64,000 bases of DNA from Rhizobium sp. Root708. Lineage in GTDB: Bacteria > Pseudomonadota > Alphaproteobacteria > Rhizobiales > Rhizobiaceae. The DNA lies in NCBI RefSeq assembly GCF_001429725.1, contig NZ_LMHV01000010.1:1-64000 (forward strand), written 5' to 3'. Positions 28,530 to 37,718 of the stretch are shown one piece after another (the first letter of the stretch is position 1; each line of letters begins with the position of its first letter). The notes under the pieces are model-generated. The model made no database searches and had not been told where the DNA came from. It saw nothing but the letters and a program-made list of their open reading frames with translations. The translations under genes were made by a program, and so were the position numbers.

Positions 28530-28620
28530 GATCCCTCCCTCAGCGGTCCCTCGAAGCCAATATATTCCGAAAGCTGTCTCTGGCTAGCGCCGGGGTGGAT
28601 CCCGAGCTTGCCGACGGAGC

Positions 28621-28648
28621 TTGCATTTTGGGAAAAACGGGACTATAT
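28621..28648 (+). promoter_or_regulatory. Probable promoter of rimP-nusA-infB operon
   Basis: TTGCAT (28621-28626) and CTATAT (28643-28648) are spaced by 16 bases, close to the rhizobial CTTGAC-N17-CTATAT pattern. A start near 28655 would put the whole leader terminator (28677-28705) in the transcript. The MFS gene diverges upstream. Confidence 0.55.
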
Positions 28649-28676
28649 GGCTCTCAAATCTTGATCGTTTGATGAG

Positions 28677-28705
28677 GAGTGGGCCGCAAGGACCCGCTCT
28701 TTTTT
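28677..28705 (+). terminator. Leader intrinsic terminator (putative attenuator) before rimP
   Basis: GAGTGGG (28677-28683) pairs with CCCGCTC (28693-28699) with one G-T pair. Inside, CC-GCAA-GG makes a GNRA-capped extension, with a single bulged A. Six T follow at 28700-28705. This is a strong rho-independent terminator about 22 bases after the predicted start and 48 bases before the rimP start codon. No plus-strand gene lies upstream that it could serve, so it probably controls read-through into the operon that encodes the termination factor NusA. Confidence 0.75.
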
Positions 28706-28752
28706 ATTACCGCGATCACCCACCATGCATGAAATTGCTAGGAGCGCATCGC

Positions 28753-29358
28753 TTGTCGGATCCGACGAACGCCAACAATGAACTTGAGCCACGGCTGATC
28801 ATCGAGACCGGTCTCGATCAGCGTCTTGCCGACATTATCGAGCCCGTGCTTGTTGACATCGGCTACCGTCTGGTCCGTGTGCGCATGCTCAACCAGAACG
28901 GCGCCACTATGCAGATCATGGCCGAGCGCAACGATGGAACCATGGACGTCGAGGGCTGCGAAGAGGTTTCGGTGGCCGTTTCTCCAGTTCTCGATGTGGA
29001 AGATCCGATCGATAAAGAGTATCATCTGGAAGTGTCCTCGCCGGGTATTGACCGGCCGATGGTGCGCAAGTCCGATTTCGTGCGCTGGACTGGACATTTG
29101 CTGAAGTGCGAAACGTCGATCATGGTCGGCAATCGCAAGCGCTTCCGTGGCAAGATCGTCGCCACCGACGAAAACGGTTTCACGCTTGAGCGTGATCAGG
29201 TTTCCGAGGGTGAGGAACAGAATATCGTCATTCCGTTCACGGCGCTTGCCGATGCGAAGCTCATTTTGACCGACGATCTGATCCGTGATGCCCTGCGCGC
29301 CGATAAGCTGGCGAAGGCAGAGGCCGCGAACCAGAACGACGCTGAAGACCAAGAATAA
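28753..29358 (+). CDS. rimP: Ribosome maturation factor RimP, TTG start
   Basis: A 201-residue 30S maturation factor. Two domains are seen: an N-terminal alpha/beta domain (residues 15-90, with [17 protein letters not shown] and [16 protein letters not shown]) and a C-terminal SH3-like barrel. The family motif [12 protein letters not shown] lies between. The TTG at 28753 is chosen because AGGAG lies at 28740-28744 with 8-base spacing; an ATG at 28729 has no ribosome site. It heads the operon rimP-nusA-ylxR-infB. Confidence 0.93.
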   Translation: MSDPTNANNELEPRLIIETGLDQRLADIIEPVLVDIGYRLVRVRMLNQNGATMQIMAERNDGTMDVEGCEEVSVAVSPVLDVEDPIDKEYHLEVSSPGIDRPMVRKSDFVRWTGHLLKCETSIMVGNRKRFRGKIVATDENGFTLERDQVSEGEEQNIVIPFTALADAKLILTDDLIRDALRADKLAKAEAANQNDAEDQE

Positions 29359-29418
29359 CCGATCAACTTGTGGCGCCAGGGACGGGAACCCGGGACGCCT
29401 AGACGGAGAGAAAAGACA

Positions 29419-31023
29419 ATGGCAGTCAGTGCGAACCGGCTCGAACTTCTGCAGATCGCAGATGCAGTGGCGCGCGAAAAGGTCATCGACCGCGAGATCG
29501 TGCTTGCCGCAATGGCAGACGCGATCCAGAAGGCAGCGCGCTCCCGCTACGGTACCGAGTCCAACATCCGCGCCGACATCAACCCGAAGACCGGCGAAAT
29601 CCGTCTTCAGCGTCTGCTCGAAGTTGTCGAAAAGGCCGAAGACTATTCGACCCAGATTCCGCTTGAGCTGGCCCGCGACCGCAACCCGGACGCAGCCCTT
29701 GGCGATTTCATCGCCGATCCGCTGCCGCCGATGGATTTCGGCCGTATCGCCGCTCAGTCCGCCAAGCAGGTCATCGTCCAGAAGGTTCGCGAAGCCGAGC
29801 GTGATCGCCAGTTCGACGAGTTCAAGGATCGCGTCGGCGAAATCGTCAACGGCACCGTCAAGCGCGTCGAATACGGTAACGTCATCGTCGACCTCGGCCG
29901 TGGCGAAGGCATCATCCGCCGCGACGAAATGATCCCGCGCGAAAACGTCCGCTATGGCGATCGCGTCCGTGCATACGTATATGATGTTCGTCGTGAACAG
30001 CGCGGCCCGCAGATTTTCCTGTCGCGCACGCATCCGCAGTTCATGGTCAAGCTCTTCACCATGGAAGTGCCGGAAATCTATGACGGCATCATCCAGGTGA
30101 AGTCGGTCGCCCGCGATCCGGGTTCGCGCGCCAAGATCGCCGTGATCTCGAACGACAGTTCGATCGATCCGGTCGGCGCCTGCGTCGGTATGCGTGGTTC
30201 GCGCGTTCAGGCCGTTGTCGGCGAGCTCCAGGGCGAAAAGATCGACATCATTCCGTGGTCGCAGGATCCGGCGACCTTCGTCGTCAACGCCCTGCAGCCG
30301 GCTGAAGTCGCCAAGGTCGTTCTCGATGAAGATGCCGAGCGCATCGAAGTCGTGGTTCCGGACGAGCAGCTGTCGCTGGCCATCGGCCGCCGCGGTCAGA
30401 ACGTTCGCCTGGCATCGCAGCTGACCGGCTGGGACATCGACATCATGACGGAAGCCGAAGAGTCGGAGCGCCGTCAGAAGGAATTCAACGAGCGCACCAA
30501 CCTGTTCATGGACTCGCTCGACGTTGACGAAATGGTCGGCCAGGTTCTGGCCTCGGAAGGCTTCGCAGCCGTTGAAGAACTGGCTTACGTCGATCTCGAC
30601 GAAATCGCCTCGATCGATGGTTTCGACGAAGACACGGCGCAGGAAATTCAGACCCGCGCCCGCGAGTTTCTCGAAAAGCTCGAAGCCGAGATGGACGAGA
30701 AGCGCAAGTCGCTTGGCGTTGCCGACGAGCTGCGCACCATCGACGGCATGACTGCCCAGATGATGGTCGCGCTCGGCGAGGACAGCATCAAGACGATCGA
30801 GGACTTTGCAGGCTGCGCAGCTGACGATCTCGTTGGCTGGAGCGAACGCAAGAACGGTGAGACGAAGAAGTTCGAAGGTCTGTTTTCCAAGTTCGACGTA
30901 TCGCGCGTCGAGGCTGAGCAGATGATCGTTCAGGCTCGCCTTGCTGCCGGTTGGATCACCGAAGAGGACCTCGCAAAGGACACGGAAGCTGAAGAAGCTT
31001 CCGAGGTCGAGCAAGAAGTGTGA
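29419..31023 (+). CDS. nusA: Transcription termination/antitermination factor NusA
   Basis: A 534-residue NusA with an N-terminal RNA polymerase-binding domain (about 1-130) and an S1 domain (about 133-200, GEIVNGTVKRVEYGNVIVDLG). Two KH domains follow (about 230-345, with SIDPVGACVGMRGSRVQAV and LAIGRRGQNVRLASQL). Two C-terminal acidic helix-hairpin repeats come last. It modulates pausing, termination and antitermination. The ATG at 29419 begins at the conserved SANRLELLQIADAVA. Its stop overlaps the start of ylxR (TGATG). Confidence 0.98.
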   Translation: MAVSANRLELLQIADAVAREKVIDREIVLAAMADAIQKAARSRYGTESNIRADINPKTGEIRLQRLLEVVEKAEDYSTQIPLELARDRNPDAALGDFIADPLPPMDFGRIAAQSAKQVIVQKVREAERDRQFDEFKDRVGEIVNGTVKRVEYGNVIVDLGRGEGIIRRDEMIPRENVRYGDRVRAYVYDVRREQRGPQIFLSRTHPQFMVKLFTMEVPEIYDGIIQVKSVARDPGSRAKIAVISNDSSIDPVGACVGMRGSRVQAVVGELQGEKIDIIPWSQDPATFVVNALQPAEVAKVVLDEDAERIEVVVPDEQLSLAIGRRGQNVRLASQLTGWDIDIMTEAEESERRQKEFNERTNLFMDSLDVDEMVGQVLASEGFAAVEELAYVDLDEIASIDGFDEDTAQEIQTRAREFLEKLEAEMDEKRKSLGVADELRTIDGMTAQMMVALGEDSIKTIEDFAGCAADDLVGWSERKNGETKKFEGLFSKFDVSRVEAEQMIVQARLAAGWITEEDLAKDTEAEEASEVEQEV

Positions 31024-31712
31024 TGTCCGCGCATGAGCCGGCCGTTTCGCCTGAAGACGATGATCTTGCAGGATATGACGCGAACGGTCGCATGTGCATC
31101 GTGACGCGCGAAAGCGGATCGCCGGATGAGCTGATCCGCTTCGTCGCTGCTCCCGATGGGACTGTGGTGGCCGACTTGAAGCGACAGCTTCCGGGGCGCG
31201 GCTGCTGGGTCAAGATCGACCGCTTGTTGGTCGAGAAGGCTGTGGCGAAGAAGCTCTTCGCCCGTGCCCTGAAGGCGGACGTCAAGGTGTCCGCCGATCT
31301 TGGCGAGGTTGTTGAGAAGCTGCTTTCGCAGCAGCTGATGCAGATGATGAACATGGCCCGCAAGGCAGGCCAGTTCGTTACCGGCTCCGCGAAAGTGGAT
31401 GCCGCGGTTAGAAGTGGAGCCGCAATTGCGGTCTTCCACGCCACGAATGCCGCCGAAGATGGCGTGAGAAAAATAGACCAGGCTCGCAAGGCCTGGCATC
31501 TCGGAATGGAAACCGAGAACGAAATACCTTCCTTACGTCTCTTCTCGGAGGACGAAATGGAAGGGGTGATGGGCCAGAACACTTTTATCCATGCTGCAGT
31601 GCTTGCAGGGCAGGCGGGTGAGGGTGTAGTGAAGCGCGCAAAGATGCTCGAACAGTACCGTAATGGCGGTCAGTCCCGGGCACCGGGCGGCGCTGGCCGG
31701 CAAAAACAATGA
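31023..31712 (+). CDS. RNA-binding protein: YlxR domain fused to L7Ae-like domain
   Basis: A 229-residue protein. Residues 15-100 are a YlxR (DUF448) domain, with RMCIVTRESGSPDELIRFV and LPGRGCWVK. Residues 105-215 resemble the L7Ae-like YlxQ fold (MMNMARKAGQFVTGSAKV, FSEDEMEGVMGQNTFIHAAV). In Firmicutes ylxR and ylxQ are separate genes between nusA and infB; here they form one chain. The first YlxR cysteine pair is reduced to one Cys. It overlaps nusA by 3 bases. Confidence 0.88.
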   Translation: MSAHEPAVSPEDDDLAGYDANGRMCIVTRESGSPDELIRFVAAPDGTVVADLKRQLPGRGCWVKIDRLLVEKAVAKKLFARALKADVKVSADLGEVVEKLLSQQLMQMMNMARKAGQFVTGSAKVDAAVRSGAAIAVFHATNAAEDGVRKIDQARKAWHLGMETENEIPSLRLFSEDEMEGVMGQNTFIHAAVLAGQAGEGVVKRAKMLEQYRNGGQSRAPGGAGRQKQ

Positions 31713-31814
31713 TACGGTCACCGGCATCGTCCGGCTGCTACATCATTGATCGACAGTATTTGAACGACAGGGCTTGATGACGTCATCGCTCCCTGTCCGA
31801 AGGAACGGGAACGA

Positions 31815-34562
31815 ATGACCGATAGCAATGACGACAAGACACTGAACGGACCGGGCAAGAAGACTCTGAGCCTGAAGCCGTCGGGAATGAGCCAGGGCAC
31901 CGTGCGCCAGGATATGGGCCGCGGCCGCACCAAGGCGGTCGTTGTCGAGACCCGCAAGCGGCGTCCGATGCGTCCGGAAGACGAGCGCCCGATCACCCCC
32001 GTAAGCTCCGCCCCCGCCCCGGTACGCACCGAAGCCGCTCCGAGCGCGCACCAGCCGCGCGCCCCGCAGGCGCCGCAGCCGCGTATCCAGCCGGCCGGCG
32101 GTCAGCAGTCGCGTCCGCAGCAGCCATCCTCTCAGCCTCCGCGTCAGCAGGATCGCCCCCGTCCGGTGGTTCTGAACCATCTGTCGCCTGAGGAAATGGA
32201 TGCACGCCGCCGCGCGCTTGCCATGGCGCAGGTTCGCGATGCCGAAGATGCGGTTCGCCGCGCCGAAGAAGAAAAGCGTCGTGCCGCTGAAGAAGTCGTG
32301 CGCCAGGCTGCCGAGGCTGAAGAAGCCAAGCGCCGCTCTGTCGAAGAAGCTGCCGCCCGTGTGGCGGAGGCTGCTGCCGCTGCTGCGGCTCCGGCTGAAG
32401 TTGCAGCGCCTGCCGCCGCGCCTCGCGCCGAAGCTCCACGCGTTCAGCCCTCGGCTCCCGCCGCACGGCGTCCCGATGGCGCCCCGTCGCCGGCTCAGGC
32501 GCGTCCTGCGCCGGGTGCTGCTGCACCTGGACCTGCCGGTCGTGGTCGCCGTGAGAATGATGAAGATGATCGTGGCGCACCGCGCTCCGGTGCTCCGGCG
32601 CGTGGCCGCGTCGTGCGTCCGGAACCGGCAAAGCCTGTTACCGCGCGTCCGAAGGGCGACGATGGTCGCCGCCAGGGAAAGCTGACGATCACCGCTGCAA
32701 GCACGGATGACGACGGCAACGCACGTGGCCGTTCGATGGCCGCTATGCGCCGTCGCCAGGAAAAGTTCCGCCGCAGCCAGATGCAGGAAACCCGCGAGAA
32801 GGTTATCCGCGAAGTCATCCTGCCGGAGACCATCACCATTCAGGAACTGTCGCAGCGTATGTCTGAACGCGCCGTCGACGTTATCAAGTACCTGATGAAG
32901 GAAGGCCAGATGATGAAGCCGGGCGACGTCATCGACGCCGACCTCGCCGAAATCATCGCCGGCGAATTCGGCCACACCGTCAAGCGCGTTTCGGAATCCG
33001 ACGTTGAAGAAGGCATCTTCGACAAGGCCGACGATGCCGGCGAAATGGTTTCGCGTCCGCCAGTCGTCACGATCATGGGTCACGTCGACCACGGCAAGAC
33101 CTCGCTGCTCGACGCCATCCGTCAGGCAAACGTCGTCTCTGGTGAAGCCGGTGGCATCACCCAGCACATCGGTGCCTATCAGGTCGAACAGAACGGTCAG
33201 AAGATCACCTTCATCGACACCCCCGGCCACGCCGCCTTCACGGCCATGCGTGCCCGTGGTGCACAGGCGACTGACATCGCGATCCTCGTGGTCGCGGCCG
33301 ACGACAGCGTGATGCCGCAGACGATCGAATCCATCAGCCACGCCAAGGCGGCCGGTGTTCCGATCATCGTGGCGATCAACAAGATCGACAAGCATGAAGC
33401 CAAGCCGGACAAGGTCCGCCAGCAGCTTCTGCAGCACGAAGTCTTCGTTGAATCGCTCGGCGGCGAAGTTCTCGACGTCGAAGTTTCGGCGAAGAACAAG
33501 ACGAACCTCGACAAGTTGCTCGAAGCCGTCCTGCTGCAGGCCGAAATCCTCGACCTCAAGGCCGACCCGACGCGTACCGCGGAAGGTATCGTGATCGAAG
33601 CCCAGCTCGACCGTGGTCGTGGTGCGGTTGCGACCGTTCTCGTCCAGAAGGGCACGCTGAAGCCTGGCCAGATCATCGTTGCCGGCGATCAGTGGGGCCG
33701 CGTTCGCGCGCTCGTCACCGACAAGGGCGACCATGTCAAGGAAGCCGGTCCGGCGACCCCGGTCGAGGTGCTTGGCCTGTCCGGCACGCCTGCTGCCGGC
33801 GACAAGTTCGCCGTCGTCGAAAACGAGAGCCGTGCTCGCGAGATTTCCGAATATCGCCAGCGTCTGGCCCGCGACAAGGCGGTTGCCCGCCAGACCGGCC
33901 AGCGCGGTTCGCTCGAACAGATGATGAGCAAGCTGCAGAACACCGGCTACAAGGAATTCCCGCTGCTCATCAAGGGCGACGTGCAGGGTTCCATCGAAGC
34001 GATCATCGGTGCTCTCGACAAGCTCGGCACCGACGAAGTGCGGGCCCGTATCGTCCATTCGGGCGCCGGCGCCATCACCGAGTCGGATCTGGCGCTTGCC
34101 GAATCCTCAGACGCCGCGATCATCGGCTTCAACGTCCGTGCAAACGCACAGGCACGTCTCGCCGCTGAACGTGCCGGCACCGAAATCCGCTACTACAACA
34201 TCATCTACGATCTGGTGGATGACGTGAAGGCAGCGATGTCGGGCCTGCTCTCGCCGGAGCGCCGCGAAACCTTCCTCGGCAATGCCGAAATCCTCGAGGT
34301 GTTCAACATCACGAAGACCGGCAAGGTCGCGGGTTGCCGCGTCGTCGAAGGCAAGGTCGAGCGTGGTGCGGGCGTTCGCCTGCTGCGCGACAACGTCGTC
34401 ATCCACGAAGGCAAGCTCAAGACGCTCAAGCGCTTCAAGGACGAAGTATCGGAAGTCCCGGTCGGTCAGGAATGCGGTATGGCCTTCGAAAACTACGAAG
34501 ACATCCGTGCCGGCGATACGATCGAATGCTTCCGCGTCGAGCATATCACCCGTACGCTCTGA
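31815..34562 (+). CDS. infB: Translation initiation factor IF-2
   Basis: A 915-residue GTPase that delivers initiator tRNA to the 30S subunit. The long Ala/Pro/Arg/Glu-rich N-terminal region (to about 340) varies between species. The core has G1 GHVDHGKTS near 421-429, DTPGH near 469 and NKID near 522, then domains II-IV. An alternative internal start producing a shorter IF2 form, as in E. coli, was not identified. It lies 102 bases after ylxR. Confidence 0.98.
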   Translation: MTDSNDDKTLNGPGKKTLSLKPSGMSQGTVRQDMGRGRTKAVVVETRKRRPMRPEDERPITPVSSAPAPVRTEAAPSAHQPRAPQAPQPRIQPAGGQQSRPQQPSSQPPRQQDRPRPVVLNHLSPEEMDARRRALAMAQVRDAEDAVRRAEEEKRRAAEEVVRQAAEAEEAKRRSVEEAAARVAEAAAAAAAPAEVAAPAAAPRAEAPRVQPSAPAARRPDGAPSPAQARPAPGAAAPGPAGRGRRENDEDDRGAPRSGAPARGRVVRPEPAKPVTARPKGDDGRRQGKLTITAASTDDDGNARGRSMAAMRRRQEKFRRSQMQETREKVIREVILPETITIQELSQRMSERAVDVIKYLMKEGQMMKPGDVIDADLAEIIAGEFGHTVKRVSESDVEEGIFDKADDAGEMVSRPPVVTIMGHVDHGKTSLLDAIRQANVVSGEAGGITQHIGAYQVEQNGQKITFIDTPGHAAFTAMRARGAQATDIAILVVAADDSVMPQTIESISHAKAAGVPIIVAINKIDKHEAKPDKVRQQLLQHEVFVESLGGEVLDVEVSAKNKTNLDKLLEAVLLQAEILDLKADPTRTAEGIVIEAQLDRGRGAVATVLVQKGTLKPGQIIVAGDQWGRVRALVTDKGDHVKEAGPATPVEVLGLSGTPAAGDKFAVVENESRAREISEYRQRLARDKAVARQTGQRGSLEQMMSKLQNTGYKEFPLLIKGDVQGSIEAIIGALDKLGTDEVRARIVHSGAGAITESDLALAESSDAAIIGFNVRANAQARLAAERAGTEIRYYNIIYDLVDDVKAAMSGLLSPERRETFLGNAEILEVFNITKTGKVAGCRVVEGKVERGAGVRLLRDNVVIHEGKLKTLKRFKDEVSEVPVGQECGMAFENYEDIRAGDTIECFRVEHITRTL

Positions 34563-34637
34563 TCGTGCGAGACTAGAATTTTGGACGGGCGCCGGATCAC
34601 ATGAGGCCGGCGCCCGAACCTTTTGAGGCAAAGAACA

Positions 34638-35048
34638 ATGGCAACAAGACCAACAACCTCCGCACCTTCGCAGCGCATGCTGCGCGTCGGCGAGCAGGTT
34701 CGCGCCGCCATCACGCAGGTTCTGCAGCGCGGCGAAGTGCGCGACGACGTGATCGAGAAGACCGTGATTTCGATCTCCGAAGTCCGCATGTCGACCGATC
34801 TGAAGGTCGCGACGGCCTTCGTCACGCCGCTCGGCGTCGCTGACCACGATGCGGTGATCGCGGCGCTGAACCGTCACGCCAAATACATCCGCGGCCGTCT
34901 TGGCCCGCAACTCCGGCAGATGAAGTACATGCCGGAAGTCCGTTTCCGCGACGATACGAGCTTCGACAACTACAAGAAGATCGACGAGTTGCTGCGCTCG
35001 CCCGAGGTCCAGCGCGATCTCGACCACGGCGATACCGAAGAAAAATAG
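34638..35048 (+). CDS. rbfA: Ribosome-binding factor A
   Basis: A 136-residue KH-type 30S maturation factor. The conserved parts are [37 protein letters not shown] and [20 protein letters not shown] 34638 is the family start; the frame opens at 34623. It lies between infB and truB, the canonical order. Confidence 0.95.
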   Translation: MATRPTTSAPSQRMLRVGEQVRAAITQVLQRGEVRDDVIEKTVISISEVRMSTDLKVATAFVTPLGVADHDAVIAALNRHAKYIRGRLGPQLRQMKYMPEVRFRDDTSFDNYKKIDELLRSPEVQRDLDHGDTEEK

Positions 35049-35060
35049 TAGAAGAGACTG

Positions 35061-35993
35061 ATGTCCAAACCACGTAAACCGAAGGGCCGCCCGATTTCGG
35101 GATGGCTGATCCTTGATAAGCCGGTCGATTTCGGCTCCACCGAAGCTGTTTCGAAGATCAAGTGGCTGTTCAAGGCGCAGAAGTGCGGTCATGCGGGCAC
35201 GCTTGATCCTTTGGCTTCGGGCATGCTGCCGATCGCGCTTGGCGATGCGACTAAGACCGTTCCCTACGTGATGGATGGCCGCAAGATCTACGAATTCACC
35301 GTGACGTGGGGTGAAGAGCGAGCGACCGACGATCTCGAAGGCGATGTGACGCAGAGCTCCGACACGCGTCCAAGCGAACAGCAGATCCGTGATCTCCTGC
35401 CGAAGTACACCGGCGTCATCAGCCAGGTTCCGCCGCAGTTCTCCGCGATCAAGATCGCTGGCGAGCGCGCCTACGATCTGGCGCGCGAAGGTGAAGCGGT
35501 CGAGATTCCGTCCCGCGAGGTCGAGATTTTCCGTCTGACGCTCTTGTCCTGCCAGGACGCCGATACGGCGCACTTCGAAGTCGAGTGCGGCAAGGGCACC
35601 TATGTACGGGCGCTCGCACGCGATTTCGGCCGCGAACTCGGCTGCTATGGCCATATTTCCGGCCTGCGTCGCAGCTTTGTCGCTCCGTTTGCCGAAGAGA
35701 CCATGATACCGCTTGCCGATCTCATCGCGCTCGAGGCGGTCGAAGATGCGGACGAACGGCTCGCAGCTCTGGATGCCATGCTGATCGAGACCAGCGAAGC
35801 GCTCTCTTCGCTGCCGCATCTTGTGGTCAACGACGACCAGGCCCACCGCCTGAAGATGGGCAACCCGATCCTCGTGCGCGGCCGCGATGCGCCCGTCGAG
35901 GAAAGCGAAGCCTACGCGACGGCCCGCGGCAAGCTGGTCGCCATCGGCGAGATCGGCCAGGGTGAATTCCGCCCGAAGCGCGTCTTCGGCTGA
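35061..35993 (+). CDS. truB: tRNA pseudouridine-55 synthase
   Basis: A 310-residue enzyme that forms pseudouridine 55 in the T-loop of tRNAs. The catalytic aspartate is D49 in [12 protein letters not shown]. The [20 protein letters not shown] and [15 protein letters not shown] motifs follow, and a short C-terminal PUA-like region ends the protein. It begins 12 bases after rbfA and is part of the same operon. Confidence 0.97.
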   Translation: MSKPRKPKGRPISGWLILDKPVDFGSTEAVSKIKWLFKAQKCGHAGTLDPLASGMLPIALGDATKTVPYVMDGRKIYEFTVTWGEERATDDLEGDVTQSSDTRPSEQQIRDLLPKYTGVISQVPPQFSAIKIAGERAYDLAREGEAVEIPSREVEIFRLTLLSCQDADTAHFEVECGKGTYVRALARDFGRELGCYGHISGLRRSFVAPFAEETMIPLADLIALEAVEDADERLAALDAMLIETSEALSSLPHLVVNDDQAHRLKMGNPILVRGRDAPVEESEAYATARGKLVAIGEIGQGEFRPKRVFG

Positions 35994-36080
35994 TCTTCGA
36001 TAAACCCCTGGTTTCGGCTCGATCGAGGGCCGCGCAAACCATAGATGGCAGTTGTCAGCCCTTGCCATTGAGATATGTTT

Positions 36081-36115
36081 CCCTGATCCGGGCCTTGGAG
36101 CTCTTTGGATCAGGG
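36081..36115 (+). promoter_or_regulatory. Perfect inverted repeat overlapping the ribosome site of the next gene
   Basis: CCCTGATCC (36081-36089) and GGATCAGGG (36107-36115) are exact 9-base complements around a 17-base loop. The 3' arm runs into the Shine-Dalgarno AGGGAG (36113-36118) of the hydrolase at 36124. Folded in RNA it would hide that site; as DNA it could be an operator. It could also act as a weak truB terminator, but no T-run follows. Confidence 0.5.
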
Positions 36116-36123
36116 AGATAGTC

Positions 36124-36975
36124 ATGCGCAGACTTGCAGCCGGCATCCTCATGTTCTTCTCGGCGGTCTTGATGAACGCAAGCGCCTCCTCGGGAGAGCG
36201 CTGGGCGACGTTACCAGCCTTCCCGCCGATGCCGGCCCCTAAGACGAGCGGCATGGCGCCCGTCAACGACATCAAGATGTACTACGCCGAGTATGGTGAG
36301 GGTGAGCCGATCCTGTTCATCCACGGCGGGCTCGGCAGCGCCGACGTATGGGGCTACCAGGTGACCGAGTTCGCTAGAGATCATCGGGTGATCGTCGCCG
36401 ACAGCCGGGGACATGGCCGCTCTACGCGCAGCCAGCAGCCGTTCGGCTATGATCTTATGACCTCTGACTACGTCGCTTTGCTGGACTATCTGAAGCTCGA
36501 CAAGGTGACGCTGGTCGGTTGGTCCGATGGTGGCATCATCGGCATCGACATGGCCATGAAGAACCCCGAGAAGCTGGCTCGCGTGATCGCGCAGGCGGCG
36601 AACGTGACGACCGACGGCGTCAAAGCCGACGTCATGAACAACAAGACCTTCAGCGACTATATCAACGCCGCTGGCGAAACCTACAAGAAGCTGTCGCCGA
36701 CGCCGAGCGAGTATGATGCCTTCGTCACCCAAATTTCCGGCATGTGGGCAAGCCAGCCCGCCTGGACGGCCGACGACCTTGGCAAGATCAAGGTGCCCGT
36801 CACTGTGGCGATCGGCGATCACGACGAGGCCGTCAAGCTCGACCATACCGAGATGATGGCCAAGCAGATTCCGGGTGCCAAGCTGGTGATCCTCAAGGAT
36901 GCGAGCCATTTCGCCATGCTGCAGGACCCAGACGGGTACAATGCCATGATCCGCGATGCCATGGCTGGAAACTGA
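36124..36975 (+). CDS. Exported alpha/beta hydrolase
   Basis: A 283-residue hydrolase with an N-terminal signal peptide (about 1-22, cleavage near NASAS). The core begins PILFIHGGLGSADVWGYQ (oxyanion region). The nucleophile is Ser in VGWSDGGIIG, the acid lies near IGDHDEAV and the catalytic His is in KDASHFAMLQDP. The fold suits esterase, epoxide hydrolase or haloperoxidase-type chemistry and cannot be narrowed. ATG 36124 has GGAG upstream; the frame opens at 36052. An inverted repeat covers its ribosome site. It separates truB from rpsO. Confidence 0.9.
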   Translation: MRRLAAGILMFFSAVLMNASASSGERWATLPAFPPMPAPKTSGMAPVNDIKMYYAEYGEGEPILFIHGGLGSADVWGYQVTEFARDHRVIVADSRGHGRSTRSQQPFGYDLMTSDYVALLDYLKLDKVTLVGWSDGGIIGIDMAMKNPEKLARVIAQAANVTTDGVKADVMNNKTFSDYINAAGETYKKLSPTPSEYDAFVTQISGMWASQPAWTADDLGKIKVPVTVAIGDHDEAVKLDHTEMMAKQIPGAKLVILKDASHFAMLQDPDGYNAMIRDAMAGN

Positions 36976-37132
36976 CGAATCGGCCATGTGCGGCCATGCC
37001 TCTTTCCATCGCAACGCATTTGGTTTATACGCAGCGCCAGCATCAGGCATGGCTTGAATGCATTCGCGGCCAAAGCTGGACGACATCCCGGCTTTTGGCG
37101 ACCTATTCTCCTCTCATGGAAAGGAACATCCG

Positions 37133-37402
37133 ATGTCGATTACTGCTGAGCGTAAGACGGCTCTCATCAAGGAATACGCAACGTTCGAAGGCGACACCGG
37201 TTCTCCGGAAGTTCAGGTCGCAATCCTGACCGAGCGTATCAACAACCTGACCGGCCACTTCAAGGACCACAAGAAGGATAACCATTCCCGCCGTGGTCTG
37301 CTGACGATGGTTTCCAGCCGCCGCTCGCTTCTTGATTACCTCAAGAAGAAGAACGAAGGCCGTTACACCAAGCTGATCACCAGCCTGGGTATTCGCCGCT
37401 AA
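37133..37402 (+). CDS. rpsO: 30S ribosomal protein S15
   Basis: An 89-residue S15 of standard length with the rRNA-binding core [22 protein letters not shown] and [25 protein letters not shown] 37133 has AAGGA upstream; the frame opens at 37058. rpsO-pnp order is conserved across proteobacteria. A strong terminator follows, so pnp probably also has its own transcript. Confidence 0.98.
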   Translation: MSITAERKTALIKEYATFEGDTGSPEVQVAILTERINNLTGHFKDHKKDNHSRRGLLTMVSSRRSLLDYLKKKNEGRYTKLITSLGIRR

Positions 37403-37410
37403 TGATTTTT

Positions 37411-37448
37411 CGGCGGGCGCTCCCCTTGGGACGCCCGCCGGATTTTTT
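37411..37448 (+). terminator. Strong terminator after rpsO
   Basis: CGGCGGGCG (37411-37419) pairs with CGCCCGCCG (37432-37440). An inner TCCC/GGGA extension is present, and GATTTTTT follows (six T at 37443-37448). The stem is long and GC-rich. Confidence 0.92.
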
Positions 37449-37562
37449 CCGGGGAGATTTCCCCACCCGCCACGCGTGGCGGATTACCCGGCGGACCCGG
37501 ATGGGCCGGTTCTGCTAAACCAACCGTTGACCTGTCATGGGGCAGGATTGCCGGATGCTTTC

Positions 37563-37607
37563 GGCCAGAGCCTCACAGGCTTTGGCCCGGTCTCCCTGAG
37601 AGACTGG
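37563..37607 (+). promoter_or_regulatory. Structured leader of pnp (two stem-loops)
   Basis: GGCCAGAGCC (37563-37572) pairs with GGCTTTGGCC (37578-37587) with one G-U pair and a TCACA loop. Immediately after, GTCTC (37590-37594) pairs with GAGAC (37600-37604). In E. coli a leader stem cut by RNase III lets PNPase repress its own synthesis; this leader could be the equivalent, by analogy only. Confidence 0.5.
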
Positions 37608-37718
37608 TAATGCAAAGCCTCCCGTTGTCTTGCCCATGATGCGTCACACCGATTGCGGTTGACCGTGCGTCGTGCCCTGGAGGCGAGGCGCATGCTCCCG
37701 CATTGAAGGACAAGACAT

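Larger units (their letters stand above)
37403..37718. other. rpsO-pnp intergenic region
   Basis: This 316-base spacer holds the rpsO terminator (37411-37448) and then the pnp leader with two adjacent stem-loops (37563-37607). No coding sequence is seen. The pnp promoter could not be placed: two TTGACC hexamers (near 37526 and 37659) lack a convincing -10. Confidence 0.7.

Noticed and set aside
28738..31014. 758-codon minus-strand open frame opposite rimP-nusA
   Set aside because: It is antisense to two essential genes, has no domain, and reflects the GC-rich third-position bias of the real genes.
31743..34058. 771-codon minus-strand open frame opposite infB
   Set aside because: It mirrors the infB reading frame; composition is repetitive (Arg/Asp/Leu) with no start signal or homology.
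34107..36275. 722-codon minus-strand open frame opposite infB, rbfA and truB
   Set aside because: It spans three well-supported genes on the other strand and carries no recognisable motif.
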